From contig JANTQA010000033.1 of assembly GCA_027625915.1 (NCBI GenBank), positions 248,001 to 312,000 of the forward strand: a stretch of 64,000 nt of DNA, given 5' to 3'. Position 1 is the stretch's first letter. Each line of letters begins with the position of its first letter. The stretch comes from Anaeramoeba flamelloides. Lineage: Eukaryota; Metamonada; Anaeramoebidae. The notes under the pieces were generated by a model that did not search any database, was not told the origin of the DNA, and saw nothing but the letters and a program-made list of their open reading frames with translations. Positions 37,254 through 49,503 of the stretch are shown piece by piece. The position numbers and the translations under genes are program-made.

Positions 37254-40200
37254 AGTAATGAATATTTTGAATCTGTGAATTTAATTCATAAAGAAATTAA
37301 AGAATATTATTATTGTTTTAAAAAAAGAAAACTAATTTATGATTATTTTGAAATTCTTTATAAATAGTAAAATCGTTTTAGGATTAGTGCCAGCCACAGA
37401 TAATTCTAAAAACAAAGGTATGTTGTTAATGAATGTAAATCATATTAGTGTTCCATTTGGTTCAAATTTTTCTAAAAAATTGATTAGTCAAGTACTGAAA
37501 GTTTTTTGATCTCATCAATTAAAAATGATCCTTGTATTAGTCAAAAAATCCCAAAAATTTCCAAAAAAAATCTGTATTTTTCCACAAATTTAAAGGACGA
37601 ATTATCAATTTTACGAGTCAAAAGTTGAAAAAAATCTTTCTTAAATATGTGGCAAAATGTAGATTAGTTACTAAATAAATCGTTATTCTTTTTATTATTA
37701 TAGGGGAAGAAGTGTAAATTACACTTCAAATTCCCTTATACTTAAATCCCCTTTCAGGTAATTAAACATGAAATCATAGATTTCAAGATTATTAATTAAT
37801 GAAAATAATTTCAAACGATCACAGATTAAAATTAATTCATTAAGATTTATTTTTTTTTTAATTTATTGAGAAAAATTAATCTATTTTTTTCATATAAAGG
37901 ACATACCAATAAAAAATGATCAATATTTTCTATTATTTTATTTTGTTCATATTTTAAAAATAAAGGACAGAATGTATTTGAGTTTTTATTTGGTTACGTA
38001 GTAATATTTACTTTAGGCAATTAGTAAATGTCATGATTTTTAGAATTATTGAACTTGGGGAATAACTTGAATATCTTTGAGTTTTAAATAAAGAATTTTG
38101 ATTTTTTTTTTATAATATTTTTGTGGGGTATCTTAGAGAAGTGTCGTAGAGTGCCGTAGAGTGCCAGGTTTTCTTGTGGTTTGCTGTTTTATTTGTTAAG
38201 TGTTCTAGGTTTTTTTGAGGTTTTCTATTTTATTTGTGAAGTGTTCTAGGTTTTTTTTACTTTAGAAATAAACAGAAAATTTTAATAATTTTTCGGTTTA
38301 TTTCTAAAGTAAAAAAAACCTAATGAAAATCTATTGATTTTCCATATAAATAGAAAACTCAAAAAAACCTAACGAAAATCTATTGATTTTCTGAATAAAC
38401 AGAAAACCTAATAAAATCTAACAGCAAAATTAGAAAATTAATTTCCTCCTTTCGAAAAATAAAATAATAAAAAAAAAATGGTATTATTTTTTCATAAAAG
38501 AAAATGCGAAATTAGATCAAATATTATGGGTGATAAAGGGTCTCCTTGGAATCTACCAATCCGTTCTCCTTGAAAATATTTTTAATAAAATATTTTGAAT
38601 AATTGTATTTAAAAATAAATTTTTTTATTGTTTTTCTAATGATTTGTATAATTAATTGAATCCAACCATTTTGCTGTATCAATCAAATTTAATAAATACT
38701 ATGAAAAGACAAAATGAAATAGAATGTAATTATTGAAAATTTCATTTCAAATTAAAATCCAATAATCATTTTTTAAAAAATGTTAATCGAGAGAATAAAA
38801 TATATTAAAAATAATAATAAAAAAAAAATAGAAATATATATATATATATTGAAAATTCTTACTTTAATAACTTCAGGAGAAGCGTAATGGGGAGATCCAC
38901 AAGAAGTTTCAAGAAGAGTGTTTTTATGCATAATTCGAGCCATTCCAAAATCTGCTATTTTCACGTTGTTATGTTCATCAAGTAATAAATTTTCTGGTTT
39001 AAGATCCCGATGAGTGATTAAAAATGAGTGGCAATAATCAATTGCGAATATAATTTGTTGAAAGAAAAATCTTGCTTCTTCGCGTGGAATCGATCCTCTT
39101 TTTACAATATAATCAAATAATTCCCCTTTTTATAATTTTTTTTATTAGATCATAAATTGAAAGTTTTAGAAAATAGTAAAAAAAAATGTTAGTTGGAAAG
39201 ATTTGAAAAAAATTATTTAGCTATTTTAATATTAATTCTTCATTTTATTTTCAAAGTTGAAATTTTTATTATATTTCCATTTACTTTTTTTGAGTTTCAT
39301 TTTTTTTTTCTGAAAAAGAATTTTTTTTTCGTGAAAAAGAATGAAAAGTAGAAAAATAATCAACGGGATGGTTATAATTTGTTGGGCAACGTATTGAAGA
39401 AGAGAAATGATGTCAGTCAATTTAGCTTCTTATCCTATATAATTGCGGTTGAACTGTATTGGTATTAACTTCTGATGAGTGCAGTAATAATCTCTTGCGC
39501 AAGGATCAACTTTGCAAAGTACAGTATTAAATAAATGTGGTATTGTGGCGGTAGTCCATAAATGTTAGACATAATTAATACAAAAGGAAATAACCACAAC
39601 CACAAATCAAATTAATTTGAATTAAATAACTTTGTACCAAAAGAAAGTGACTTGCTCTAAATTGAAGAAATTTATATAAGGAAAAAACTTTTATTTGTTT
39701 TTTTTTTTTCCATTAAAGGGTGAGTGACAAATGTTGGCCTGTTTGTCGTTAGGTTTTTTTAAATTTAAGAAACAAACCGAAAATTTATTTAATTTTCTGT
39801 TTATTTCTTAAATTAAAAAAAAACGCTAGGCACTTAAGGTTAGGTTTTATAGAATTTAAAAGAATTGAGAAAATCTTTGATTGTGCTCTATTCTTTTGAA
39901 TTCTGAAAAAGTGTCGTTAGCTTTTCTTGAGTTTTCATTTTATTCAGAAAATCCATAAATTTTCGTTAGGTTTTTTTGAGTTTTCTATTTATTTGTGAAG
40001 TGTTCTAGGTTTTTTGTACTTTTTGAAATAAACAGAAAATTTTAATAAATTTTCGGTTTATTTCGAAAAGTAAAAAAAACCTAACGAAAATCAATAGATT
40101 TTCCAAATAAAATAGAAAACCTCAAAAAAACCTAGAACACTTCACAAATAAAAAGGAAAACTTCAAGAAAAATTAGGCAATTTACGGCACTTCCCGAATC

Positions 40201-43200
40201 CCTAATTTGAATTAGAAATATTGTTGAACCAAATGAATATGGGTTGGTCATTTCTCTTCACAAATCAGTATTCGCTCCATAAATTGAGAGGGGTTTTGTT
40301 CCAATTCCGTTCAGGTTTGGTTTTTATAAAATAGTCAAAAAGATTCAAATCTTTCAGACGATTTATTCAAAGAATTAGTGGTTCTATGAAGCATAAGTCG
40401 ATTTTTAATTAAAATTATACCTTGGCAATTTTACTGACTTTTTGAGAAAAAGAGAAACAATCAAAAATAATGTGGTTAAGGAGGTTTCTAGACCGTATAT
40501 TCAGATTGTAAGCGTGCGTGTTACCACTTGTTAATTAACGGTTCTCTAAAAAACCGACTTTTTAGACAATTGATTAACGTACTTTTTTGAATAAATTATC
40601 TTTCAGGATTTGGCTTCAATATGAAAATTAAATCAATTTATCAATAGTTATCCACTTATTGAGTTTGGTTAAATATTTGAAATTTATGATCATTTCAAAA
40701 TTTGTTTCTGTGATTTCAGTGATTTTCAAAATTTACTAAGTTTTTAGGAAATAATTAAAATCCTATTTGGTAATTTTTCAAAAAAATTGAGTAACTTAAC
40801 AATATTTTTAAATTACAGAATGAGTTTGGAATAATTTTCTAATGACCTTTTAATGTTTTTGAAAATGACGAATATCTAAAATTAATTTTTATAAATCAAG
40901 TGGTTTTTATTGCAAAATTTACATATAGTGCAATTGATACACTTTTTAAAAATTTTCTCTATTTCGGTTTTTAAAAACAAATTTTCGGGAATTAAAGAGT
41001 CTTTATCAAAATTTTGTTTTTTACTTTCTTGTTCTTTTTTTTGAATTCATCAAGATTAAAATTTCAATTAACTTTTTCAAAATTAACGTTTTTCCCAAAA
41101 CTTGAAAATTGTTTACGTAATATTTGAAAATTTTGACACTTCGACCTGAAATTCAAGGAGGTCATTCTCAACAATTGCATAAAAAATGTAACAAATTGCC
41201 TTTGTGAAAATTTTGGAGGAAAGTATTTTTTTCGACGATCTTTTTGCTAATCCAAAAAATAAACCACAACAATCCCAAAAAAAGAATTTATGGATTGTAA
41301 ACAAACCAAACTGAAAAAGATAAACAAAGATAGGAAATCATAAAAAAATAAAATTAAACACTATAACACTGTTAATTCTACAGCAAATATGAAGTTTATT
41401 GATAAGGTAGGTCAATTTGTAAATGCTTATTTTTTTAAACATAGGCATTTTTCTTGGAAATGATGTGCATTGCATTATTAGTTTAAAATATTAATTCTGT
41501 GCTAAAAGATGTTTTATGGATTGGCGGTTAAGAAAACAATTGATAATGTTGATTTTTTTTTGAATTAGAAAAAGATTTAAGTTCTGTGAAAGGATATGAA
41601 GTTAATAGTAACAGATCTTAACTCGCAATAATCCAAGAAGACATTGTTATTGTGGAAAAAATTAAAAAATAAATCATATTATTGCATCGTTTATGACAAA
41701 CAAGATGAAGTGTATTTTCACAAATACTGTTTTATACTCAGGTTTATTTTCTTAAGAATAAAGACTTGAAAATTATTTTTTTATTTATTTATTGTGAGAA
41801 AGGAGTAATCAAAGAAAATTTACTAAATAAAAAAGGGAAGAAGAAAAATAATTAAAATATTAAAGTAAAAAAATCTTATATCATTTACATGACCAAATTA
41901 AAAATTATCCACCGTCGTTAGGTTTTCCAGGATTTGAAAGAATTTAGTAAAATCCTTGATTTTACTAAATTATTTCGAATCCTGGAAAACCTAGACACCT
42001 CCACTGGAACAGGAGGAGTAAAAACCCGATAGAAAGATTATTAATAATAAGATTCCACAAACTGTGATTAATAAAATGGTATTCCACGACTCCGAAAAGT
42101 GGGGCACTATGTACTAGAATTTATATATTTTTTTACTATTTTAAGAATTTTTTATTTTCAATTTTTTTATTTTCATTTTTTCTTTATTACCTTAAGTTTT
42201 CTAATCATAAGAGCTTTGATGAAAAATTCTCGACAAGAACAATAAATTTCGTAATTTTGATTAACCAGATTAAGGAGCTTTTGAGTATTTTTTCAAATTT
42301 TTTTTTTTATTTGTACAATTTATCATTGTTATGATTCACCAACAGATTTATTATTGGTTATATAGTTAAACAGAGACAATATTTTTAAAATTGTGGAATA
42401 GACAATTTTTTCCAAAAGGCGTCAATCGTGTCTGGAATGAAATATAATATTTTTTTAAAATTTATATAATTGTTTTATTGATCTGGTATTCCCAATAGGA
42501 TTTTTGAATTTTTTATCTAATTTCCAAAAAAAAAAACAGTACAGTCAGTTTCGTTTTTAAGGCACAAACTTTCTACGAAATTTAAGGCACAAAAAAAATC
42601 TCAAATTAAAGCACATGATTTCAAATTCTAGTAAAATAATTTGTGAATATTAAAATTCTAAAAAATTGTGCTTTAATTTGAGATTTTTTTGTGCCTTAAA
42701 TTTCGTTAAAAGTTTGTGCCTTAAATGTGAAACTGACTGTATATATTGACATTTAAGGACTACGTTTTTGGGTGAAAACAGTGAAATAATGCATAAAATC
42801 ACCCTTGAATAAGTTATGTAATCCAAGCAATATTTGTCCAATGAGTATTTCTTTGAGAAAAAATGTGAAATTTTCACAATTTCAACAATTTTCACAATTT
42901 TTACCTTGTTAGATCATGCTAAATTTTGATTTTAATATTTTAGAATTTCCATTTCAACTTTTTGAACTCACACTATTTTCTTGGGATGTTCTACATATTT
43001 TTTACATTTGCTTTTATAAGTTTGAAATGTTCTCAAATTTGAACTTGCATTTGAAAATCCCCAAAAGTCATTTTTTGCAATTATTCTTTTTGTTATTTTC
43101 AATTTCCTTTTCATTGAAAAAGAAGGATAAAAAGTCTGCGTGTTTAAGTAAAGATGACAAAAAATGTTTTTTTTTTTATTTTTTTTTTTATTATTGAAGA

Positions 43201-46200
43201 AGTGTAAATTACACTCTAGTTGCCCTTAGACTTAAATCCCCTTTCAGAAATTTAAGCGTAAAATCATAGATTTCACGATTATTAACCAATGAAAATAACA
43301 ATAAACTGTTTTGGTTTAAAATTAATTCATAGAGGTTTTTTTCATTTAATTTTTTTAGAAATATTAATCTATTATTTTCATAGGAAGGGCATACCCATAA
43401 AAAATGATCAATATTTTCTATAACTTCTTTCTTTTGTTTGTATTTTAAACATAAAGGACAGAATTTATTTGAATTTTTATTATCTATTACGTAGTAATAT
43501 CTGTTTAAGCAATTGGTAAACGTTCAGAATTTTAGGATTGTTAAACTTGATGGATAGCTTAGATATTTTTGAGTTGTGAATAATGAATTTTGGTTTCTTA
43601 ATATTATGAAGTATTTTTGCGGAGTGTCGTCAAGTGCCTAGGTTTTCTTGAGGTTTTCTGTTTTATTTGTAAAATCAACCGATTTTCCAAATAAACAGAA
43701 AACTCAAGAAAACCTAACGACATTTCCAGCTCTTGGAATTCAATAATTCATTATCTGTGTATTTATAGATTTTCTTTTTTAATTCAATTAAATCTTTTTA
43801 ATTCCAGTTAATTTTATTGTTGGTTCGTTGATTAAATTTTATTAATTTCTCTAAGGAAAGAAGAGATAAATTTTTTAATTTTTTTTTTGAATTTAAATTT
43901 TTTTTTATTTACTGAAATTACCAGATTTTCAATTTTAATTTCTGTTTTATAAATTAGAATTGGTGTGTTTCTGTTTATTTTGCATATTTCAGTAATGGCT
44001 GTATTAATCCAAGAATTTAAATAATTTAAAGTTTTTATTTCATAATTAAAAATTTCTAAGCCATAAAATGTATTTTTTTTTTTTTTTTTTGGTCCAATTT
44101 CTACCGTGTGAAAATTTTTTGTGAGAAGTGAAAGCGAAATAACACAATTCCTCAACCCACTCAAGGGTGGGAATGTAGTCCTTTATATTTTAATATTTTT
44201 TTCTTATTTTGTTTATATTTTTTTTTTTCTCAAGGCTGAATGTGAAATTGAAATGATTATTAATTTTAATCAAGAGAATTTTCATTTCAAATTCAGCTTA
44301 ATTTCATTTTATTTTCTCACAAAATGAACTTAAATTGCATTGACGTTGAACAATAATTTTCAAATGAAAATTATTTTCTTTTAATTAGCTTGGAATATAT
44401 AATTGCATTTGGCTTTCCTGAGAGATCCCTCAAATTGGGAACCATAGACACACAATTTTTGACACTGTGTGTCAAGTATTTTAAAATTTGTTCTCGAATT
44501 ATTTCAAGGTTTGTCACTTAAGGGAATAGTAACTCTTATTTATTTTTTTCCCCAAAGGTAATAGAGTAATTATTTACATAAGGATACAATTAAACCCAAT
44601 AAGAAACTTCGTTTGTCAACTTTAGAGAAATGAATTCATCCTTTTTAAAAGATTTCATTTTTTCCAATGGAATTTTCAGTCAAAAGATCTGATCCTTTTT
44701 GTTGGGTTTTTGGATCAAATTAGAAAAAGAAAAATTTGCAAAAAAATTTAATTTTGAAGAAATATCACTTTTAGTAATTTCTGAGAGTAGTTATGAGCAA
44801 GTAACGTTGTGTCTTTAATATTATTTTAAAAATACATGAAAAATAAATCAAATATTGTATCCTTGAAGATCTAAAAAATTTGAACATTTATTTTATTCAT
44901 AAATATTTATGAAATTTAAAAGACTTGTCAATATACTTTTATAAATATCAAGAGTATAAACAAGGAACTGTTTGTATTAAAATCAGGTATTTGATAATAT
45001 CTATTATTCTTTTTTATTATTAGAAATATGCATTTGAATTGTTTTATTTGTTGCAAAATCTAGAAAAAATTGAGAAATAAATGTAAAACCTATTTGATAC
45101 ATTTAATCATTGGGTTGTTAATGACTTACTAAAATAATTAAGATTGTGCTTATAATTATTAATTATAAATAATCAAATTAAAAAGTATTTCTTGAGATAA
45201 TAAGTTGAATTTTCCAGGTTTTAAAAAAGTATTTCGGGAGAATTTTTAATTCGATTCTTTGGTTCTTTTTCTCATATTTTTTCATTTAATCCCTAGAAAA
45301 AATAGATTTGGTCTATTCTTTGAATCAAAAAATTATATTTTTTACAAGTTTAAAATAATTATTGTATTTTTTTTGAGATTAAGTAGATTTTTTAAACTTG
45401 GTTATTTTGGAACTTAGTGGTTTCATTTTTAAAGTGTATTTTTGTACACTTCCTTTACAGGCAATAAGATTTTGATCTTCTTTCAAAGAAAATAATTTTT
45501 TTTAAATAATTTGGAAATATGTTGGATTTTGAACTTTTCAAAAATGAGAAAAATGGATCAGTCTTTTAAAAACAATAATTCATTTCTGAAAATAGTATTA
45601 AAAGTAAGGTATGTTATTGTAGTTATCAGATTTTTACTTTATTTTTCAATTTCAAGATACGGTAAAATTTTTTTTAATTTGTTAGTAAATTTACTTGAAG
45701 ATTGTTTTTAGTTTACTAATCCCTTAAAAAAAGTGTTTCCTTTCAAAAAAATCACAGTTTGGATCATTTTTTGGACACCCCCCACAATTTTCTTTTCATA
45801 TTTTGTTCTTTTTTTGCTTGTTGTGTGTTTGGGAAAAATCCAATAATTTACTCTCTAAACAGACACAAAAAATTTCAATAATTTGCTTGTTTAAAAATTT
45901 CAAGTCAATCCAATTTGCCCAATTGGATTTTATAAACTGAAAACGTCTATCAAATTGTGTTTCCATTCCCCACAAATAGAGTTTCAATATTTGATCTCTC
46001 GGTATTGTGTTTTTAGTAGCGAGTCTTGTTTCTTCTTTGTTTTCTTTTTTTGGTTGTCTAAATGCTGTGCAAAAATTAAAAAATGAAAATAAATCCCAAT
46101 CAACAAAATTGGTGTTAAAAAGAAAATTGAAATTGAATCGGGTTGTGCAACCTTTTGAACTTATGAATCAAAAAATAACAAACAAAAGAAATTTAGGTGC

Positions 46201-46884
46201 TGAATCAAATTTTGGGATAGATTCAAAAACTCTAATTTGGGGGTATTAATGCGCTGGTTTTTGGTTTTTGCAATGTAAAAAAGAAAATCAAAATAATAAA
46301 CAAATCCTTATAAAAAACAAGAAACCAAACAAACAAGAAATCTGAAAAAAGAAACACCAAAGAAAAGAAAAGAAAAGAAAAAAAAAGAAAAAAACAAAGA
46401 TACCTCCTGGAACGTATTCTAAGATGATAAAAAGATTCTCGTTTGTTTCGTAAACGTTATGTATTCGAAGAACATTTGGGTGTTTAATTAGTCTTTGAAC
46501 AGCAATTTCTCTTCTTACTTTTTCCAGTAAATCAGGACTATTTGAAATGTCTTTTTTTTGGATAATTTTTATTGCTACTTTCTGTTTTGTCTTTTTGTGG
46601 GTTCCGAGTTTCACTTTTTGAGTGTTTTTTGTTTTTTGGTTTTTGGTTTTTCAAAAAAGTAAAAAAAAAAAATTAAACAACAAAAAATTTGATCAAATCT
46701 TTAAAAAAAGATCGTACCTTTCGCAAAGCTTCCTTTTCCAAGAGTTTGGCCTGGGGTGTTGATTTTTTGGTCATAAAAAAAAAAGAAGATGAAGAGAAAG
46801 AATTAATTAGGGATGAAAAAAAAAGGTGTGCTTGAAGAATATTAACAAACCAATTTTATAAGGTCCAATATTTCCAAAAGACAT
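35259..46884 (-). CDS. BRSK/SAD-type (CAMK-like) serine/threonine kinase with UBA-like and KA1-like regions
   Basis: Five minus-strand exons: 46884-46851, 46750-46718, 46613-46404, 39125-38863 and 37070-35259, giving 783 aa; junction phases are 1, 1, 1 and 0. The glycine loop is GKGSFAKV and the catalytic Lys is K38 (VAIKII). Exon 4 holds HRDLKPEN (D133), DFG (D151) and the activation loop [15 protein letters not shown], whose T166 is where LKB1-type kinases act in this family. Exon 5 begins [16 protein letters not shown] and closes the kinase fold near residue 262. A UBA-like segment follows ([19 protein letters not shown]), then a long Lys/Glu/Asn-rich linker with KEKE and ENEN tracts, then a carboxy end with [15 protein letters not shown] that resembles the KA1 domain of BRSK kinases. 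MARK or Gin4-like kinases are close alternatives. Family members govern cell polarity and the cell cycle. The third intron, 7.3 kb, is the longest in the window. Confidence 0.88.
37111..37248 (+). repeat. (TA)n and (TG)n microsatellites in a kinase intron
   Basis: About 29 TA units (37111-37169) are followed by about 36 TG units with one TC interruption (37176-37248). They start some 40 nt inside the acceptor (AG at 37072-37071) of the fourth kinase intron. Confidence 0.95.
37700..38125 (-). mobile_element. LINE fragment (copy 2), 3' part
   Basis: On the minus strand it encodes the same carboxy end as copy 1: [20 protein letters not shown] then VCPL. The second zinc-ligand Cys has become Phe. 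The 3' end is the GAAGTGTAATTTACACTTC hairpin. It lies in the fourth kinase intron, sense to the host gene. Confidence 0.83.
38131..38475 (+). repeat. Nested hairpin array (copy 8) between two LINE pieces
   Basis: It opens with AGAAGTGTCGTAGAGTGCC and holds left arms of two C-type modules, a complete B module in the centre, then the right arms of the C modules. It closes with TCTAACAGCAAAATTAG, AATTAATTTCCTCC and an A-rich tail. LINE sequence lies on both sides (37700-38125 and 38480-38760), both minus strand. Confidence 0.78.
38480..38760 (-). mobile_element. LINE fragment (copy 2), reverse transcriptase motif
   Basis: On the minus strand it reads [20 protein letters not shown], the conserved QGDPLSP block of LINE reverse transcriptases, and then soon stops. 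The stretch between this motif and the 3' fragment (roughly the rest of the RT domain) is missing, with the hairpin array in its place. Confidence 0.85.
39240..39640 (+). repeat. Repeat R3 (copy 1)
   Basis: Homologous to 62810-63130 on the same strand: CTTTTTTTGAGTTTC, a GTATTGAAGAAGAGAAATGA block, AGTATTAAATAAATGTGG and GACATAATTAATA occur in the same order. It sits in the 7.3 kb kinase intron and is followed by a hairpin array, as is its partner. Confidence 0.6.
39745..40195 (-). repeat. Triple-nested hairpin array (copy 9), reverse polarity
   Basis: After a simple B module (39748-39830) and an A module (about 39843-39912), the rest folds as one large palindrome. The outer C-type arms are near 39918-39945 and 40145-40175, a second pair is near 39975-40000 and 40095-40125, and a full B module is at the centre (about 40005-40080). 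CGTTAGG linkers precede and CTAG(G/A)CAC linkers follow, so the array reads on the minus strand. Confidence 0.78.
40196..41912. other. Kinase giant intron, unassigned part
   Basis: AT-rich. TGTTACCACTTGTTAATTAA near 40520 is reminiscent of the arms of the 60660-61247 foldback. No exon is seen. Confidence 0.35.
41913..41995 (-). repeat. Single A-type hairpin module (copy 10)
   Basis: GTCGTTAGG, then arms starting TTTTCCAGGATTTGAAAGAA with a tiny loop and a nearly perfect complement, then CCTAGACAC. This is one isolated module with both linkers. A GGAACAGGAGGAG stretch follows at once, recalling the array tail. Confidence 0.78.
42542..42739. mobile_element. MITE, family M3 (198 bp, TA-flanked)
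   Basis: It begins CAGTCAGTTTCG and ends with the complement (AAACTGACTG), flanked by TA (42540-42541, 42740-42741). The arms extend about 70 bp and include AAGGCACAAACTTTC, AAATTTAAGGCAC and ATCTCAAATTAAAGCACA. The CAGT ends and TA target are typical of Tc1/mariner-type MITEs. It lies in the kinase intron. Confidence 0.92.
43163..44165 (-). mobile_element. LINE fragment (copy 3) with a hairpin module inserted
   Basis: On the minus strand, 44160-43835 encodes the post-RT region ([20 protein letters not shown]). Homology to copy 1 then runs to [14 protein letters not shown] and [12 protein letters not shown] (about 43470-43380). The end is a GTGTAATTTACAC hairpin, CTTCTTCAATAATAAAA and an A-rich tail (43197-43163). 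A complete C-type hairpin module (43622-43720) interrupts the element where copy 1 is continuous. Confidence 0.86.
43622..43720 (+). repeat. Single C-type hairpin module (copy 11) inside the LINE
   Basis: GAGTGTCGTCAAGTGCCTAG, then the arm TTTTCTTGAGGTTTTCTG..., a short loop AACC, the complementary arm ending CAAGAAAACCTAACGA. It breaks the LINE reading region of 43163-44165. Confidence 0.85.
44520..45720 (+). repeat. 1.2 kb dispersed repeat R1 (copy 2)
   Basis: Collinear with 1880-3100: TAATAGAGTAATTATTTACA, then GAAATATCACTTTTAG, TGTACACTTCCTTTA and a TTTTTACTTTATTTTTC block. It lies in the kinase giant intron. Confidence 0.65.
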
Positions 46885-48651
46885 TTTACTTGAAAAAAAT
46901 GAATAATAAAAATGTGTTATTCCAAGTAATTTTTTCTTGTTACATGAAGTGTTTCGAAAATCAAAAGTGTTTGGATTTGCTCAAACTAAAACCTGTAAAA
47001 TATTTTTCAAATTAAAATATTTGGAGAAAAATAGAAAAGGTTAATTAACTTTATCCTAATTTTCTTTGTGCATGAGGCTTAAATCAAAAATGGTTGCATA
47101 TGGTATTGTCTACTTCTTTATTGATTATCATTTAAGATATTTTGGAATCATAATTCCGAAAATTTATATATTTTGAAAAAATTTAAAAAGGTTAAAGATT
47201 TTTTCAGGTCATAAATATATGGGTTAGAGAATTCAACGTATGATATCATCATCAAAAAGGAAAATGTCATAAAAGTGTATAGTGTGAGTATTGTATCATT
47301 ACACATTGCTCTAAAAAATCGATTCTAAATAATATTGAACAATAAATTATACGATTGTAATGCAAAGATTATTTAAATGAAAAAGATGAAATTATTAAAC
47401 AATTCTAAATAGAGTTCCTAAAAATACTTGAGAAAAGAAATTATTTCATTTTTTTCAAACATACCCAAAATTATAAAGAATCGTGCTTTAATGGTGTTCA
47501 TATTCACTTTTTTGATCTAATTTTAATCCTTATATAAAAAAGAATCTTTGTTCTACTAAAATTCTGAAAAATAATACATCTCTGAATCACTAGAGGCAAT
47601 TTTTATTTAAAAGTAAATTGGGTTTTTATACCATTACAATTTTATCAAATTAAACAAGCAGAAGATTGAGAAAAAGGACCAATACCTATTCTAACATTTT
47701 TATTACGAAATGAATTTTTTTTCAACAGAAAGTAAATTAAATTTCCAAAAAAACAATAAAAAAATGTTTAAGAATTTTTACAAATTAAAATTCATCTGAA
47801 GAGGATTGTTAGATTATAAAATCAAAAGAATTTTTTTTAAATTTTAATACAAAAAATGTATTATGTTAATAATTTTTACTTCTTAGTAATAATTGTCTCA
47901 AATATTTATACTATTTTTTTTATAAAATAAATTCAAAAAAAAAAACATAGAATCATCTTTTTTACTTAAAGAAGACTTAATAAAAATATCTGTCATCTAA
48001 TTTCTTAGATATAAATATATTGATTAATAAATACTCTTATTTTAATTAATTTTATTTTTCTAAAGAACTTTAGAAAATTTACATGATGTTTCAATGAAAG
48101 TAAATAATTTTTTTTTGGTTTTGTTTTATAATGATTTTTTTTACAATTTTTTACTATTAGGTTTTTATTCAATCAATATAAACTCTATTCAGGTGTTTTT
48201 TATTTCTATTCTTTACAATTAAGCTAAAATGAGTTGAATATTAAAAAAAAAAAAAAATGAATTTTTTATTGGTGATGGGGATTGGGAAAAACAATTTCCT
48301 GATCAAACAAAAAAGATTTAAAAACTTCAAAAAAAGTAATTAAAATAAAAAAAAAAAGAAAGTTACAGAAAATGATAATATAATTTGTTATAAGTAAAAT
48401 TATTATCAAATTAATCAAAAAATAGTATTATTATTCTTGTATTAGTTTCAACTTGATAAAAAAATTTTGGGAACTAGTTTTCGTAAATTAGTATATCAAT
48501 AATTAATGGGAAAAAATTATTCATTCAGGTTCATATCATTATAAAATAGAGTCATAAATTGCAACCAACTTCTTGAAAAAAGTCTATATATAAAATAATA
48601 GACAAGAAAGAATACAAAATATTTTCCTATTAATAGTGCAAGTAATAAATG
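46885..48651. other. Shared upstream region of the kinase and SNARE genes (left part)
   Basis: The two genes diverge, so promoters for both should lie in 46885-49503. I see no defined element, only AT-rich sequence. Confidence 0.4.
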
Positions 48652-49102
48652 TTGAGAGAAAAATGTTGGACACAGAAAAATAGTTGGAAACCGTTTTTAA
48701 TTGGCAACATAAGTAAAATTGAAAATCAAATCCTATTTATAACAAGGTGAATTTTATATAAATCCAGGTTTAAAGGTGTTATAAGTTCATTAATCTGTGA
48801 TGTGTGTAGAATACTCATTTGAATCGTTGATAACTAAAGTAGGTCATGCTATTTTAACAAAAATCCAAGTTTTAGTAAAGTTTAATATTAATTCTGAAAA
48901 TGGTAATTATTAAACTTGCTTTAGATTATAAGAGATAAGGTTTTGAAAAAGTAGAATTACATTAATTCTTATTCTTGAAGTAGATTATTGTTATTTTCTT
49001 TTGTTATTTCACAAACGAAAGAAATTAAAAATCATTTTCAGTAATGTTCCCAATTAAAAATGCTGTCCAACTATTTTTCTCTATCCAACATTTTTCTCTC
49101 AA
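48652..49102. mobile_element. Inverted-repeat element, family M4 (451 bp)
   Basis: Left end TTGAGAGAAAAATGTTGG, then GAAAAATAGTTGG and TTTTTAATTGG. The right end is the inverted match, ending CCAACATTTTTCTCTCAA. The arms are about 59 bp with a handful of mismatches. No TA flank is obvious. A related decayed pair of ends may lie at 21515-21890. It sits in the divergent promoter region, 400 bp upstream of the SNARE start. Confidence 0.82.
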
Positions 49103-49503
49103 GAGTAATATATAAAATATGATTTCTAAATTGTTGAATTAAATTTATGTACCTTTTGAAATTTAATTGAATGAACAGTATAGTATTTGTTGCAAATTAA
49201 ATTGAACAAAATTTTCATTCAACTTTCCAAAAAAAAGATTTTGAAAATCATTTAAAATTTCAAATTTTTAATTCTGAAAATCAGTTTGAATTGTTAATTT
49301 GTCTTTTAGAATTATGGGACTTTGATGGTTTATTTTAATTCATGAGGTGTGCTTTTTATGGAAAGTTGATTGAGAATTTTGTTCCTTATATTCACCAATT
49401 AATAGTACTAAAAGTAACAACCCACCTTAAAACAAAAATAATTTTAATCATTTTTTATTCATTTTCACTAATTTCTCATCGCGATTTGTAAAAATTGGTA
49501 TTG

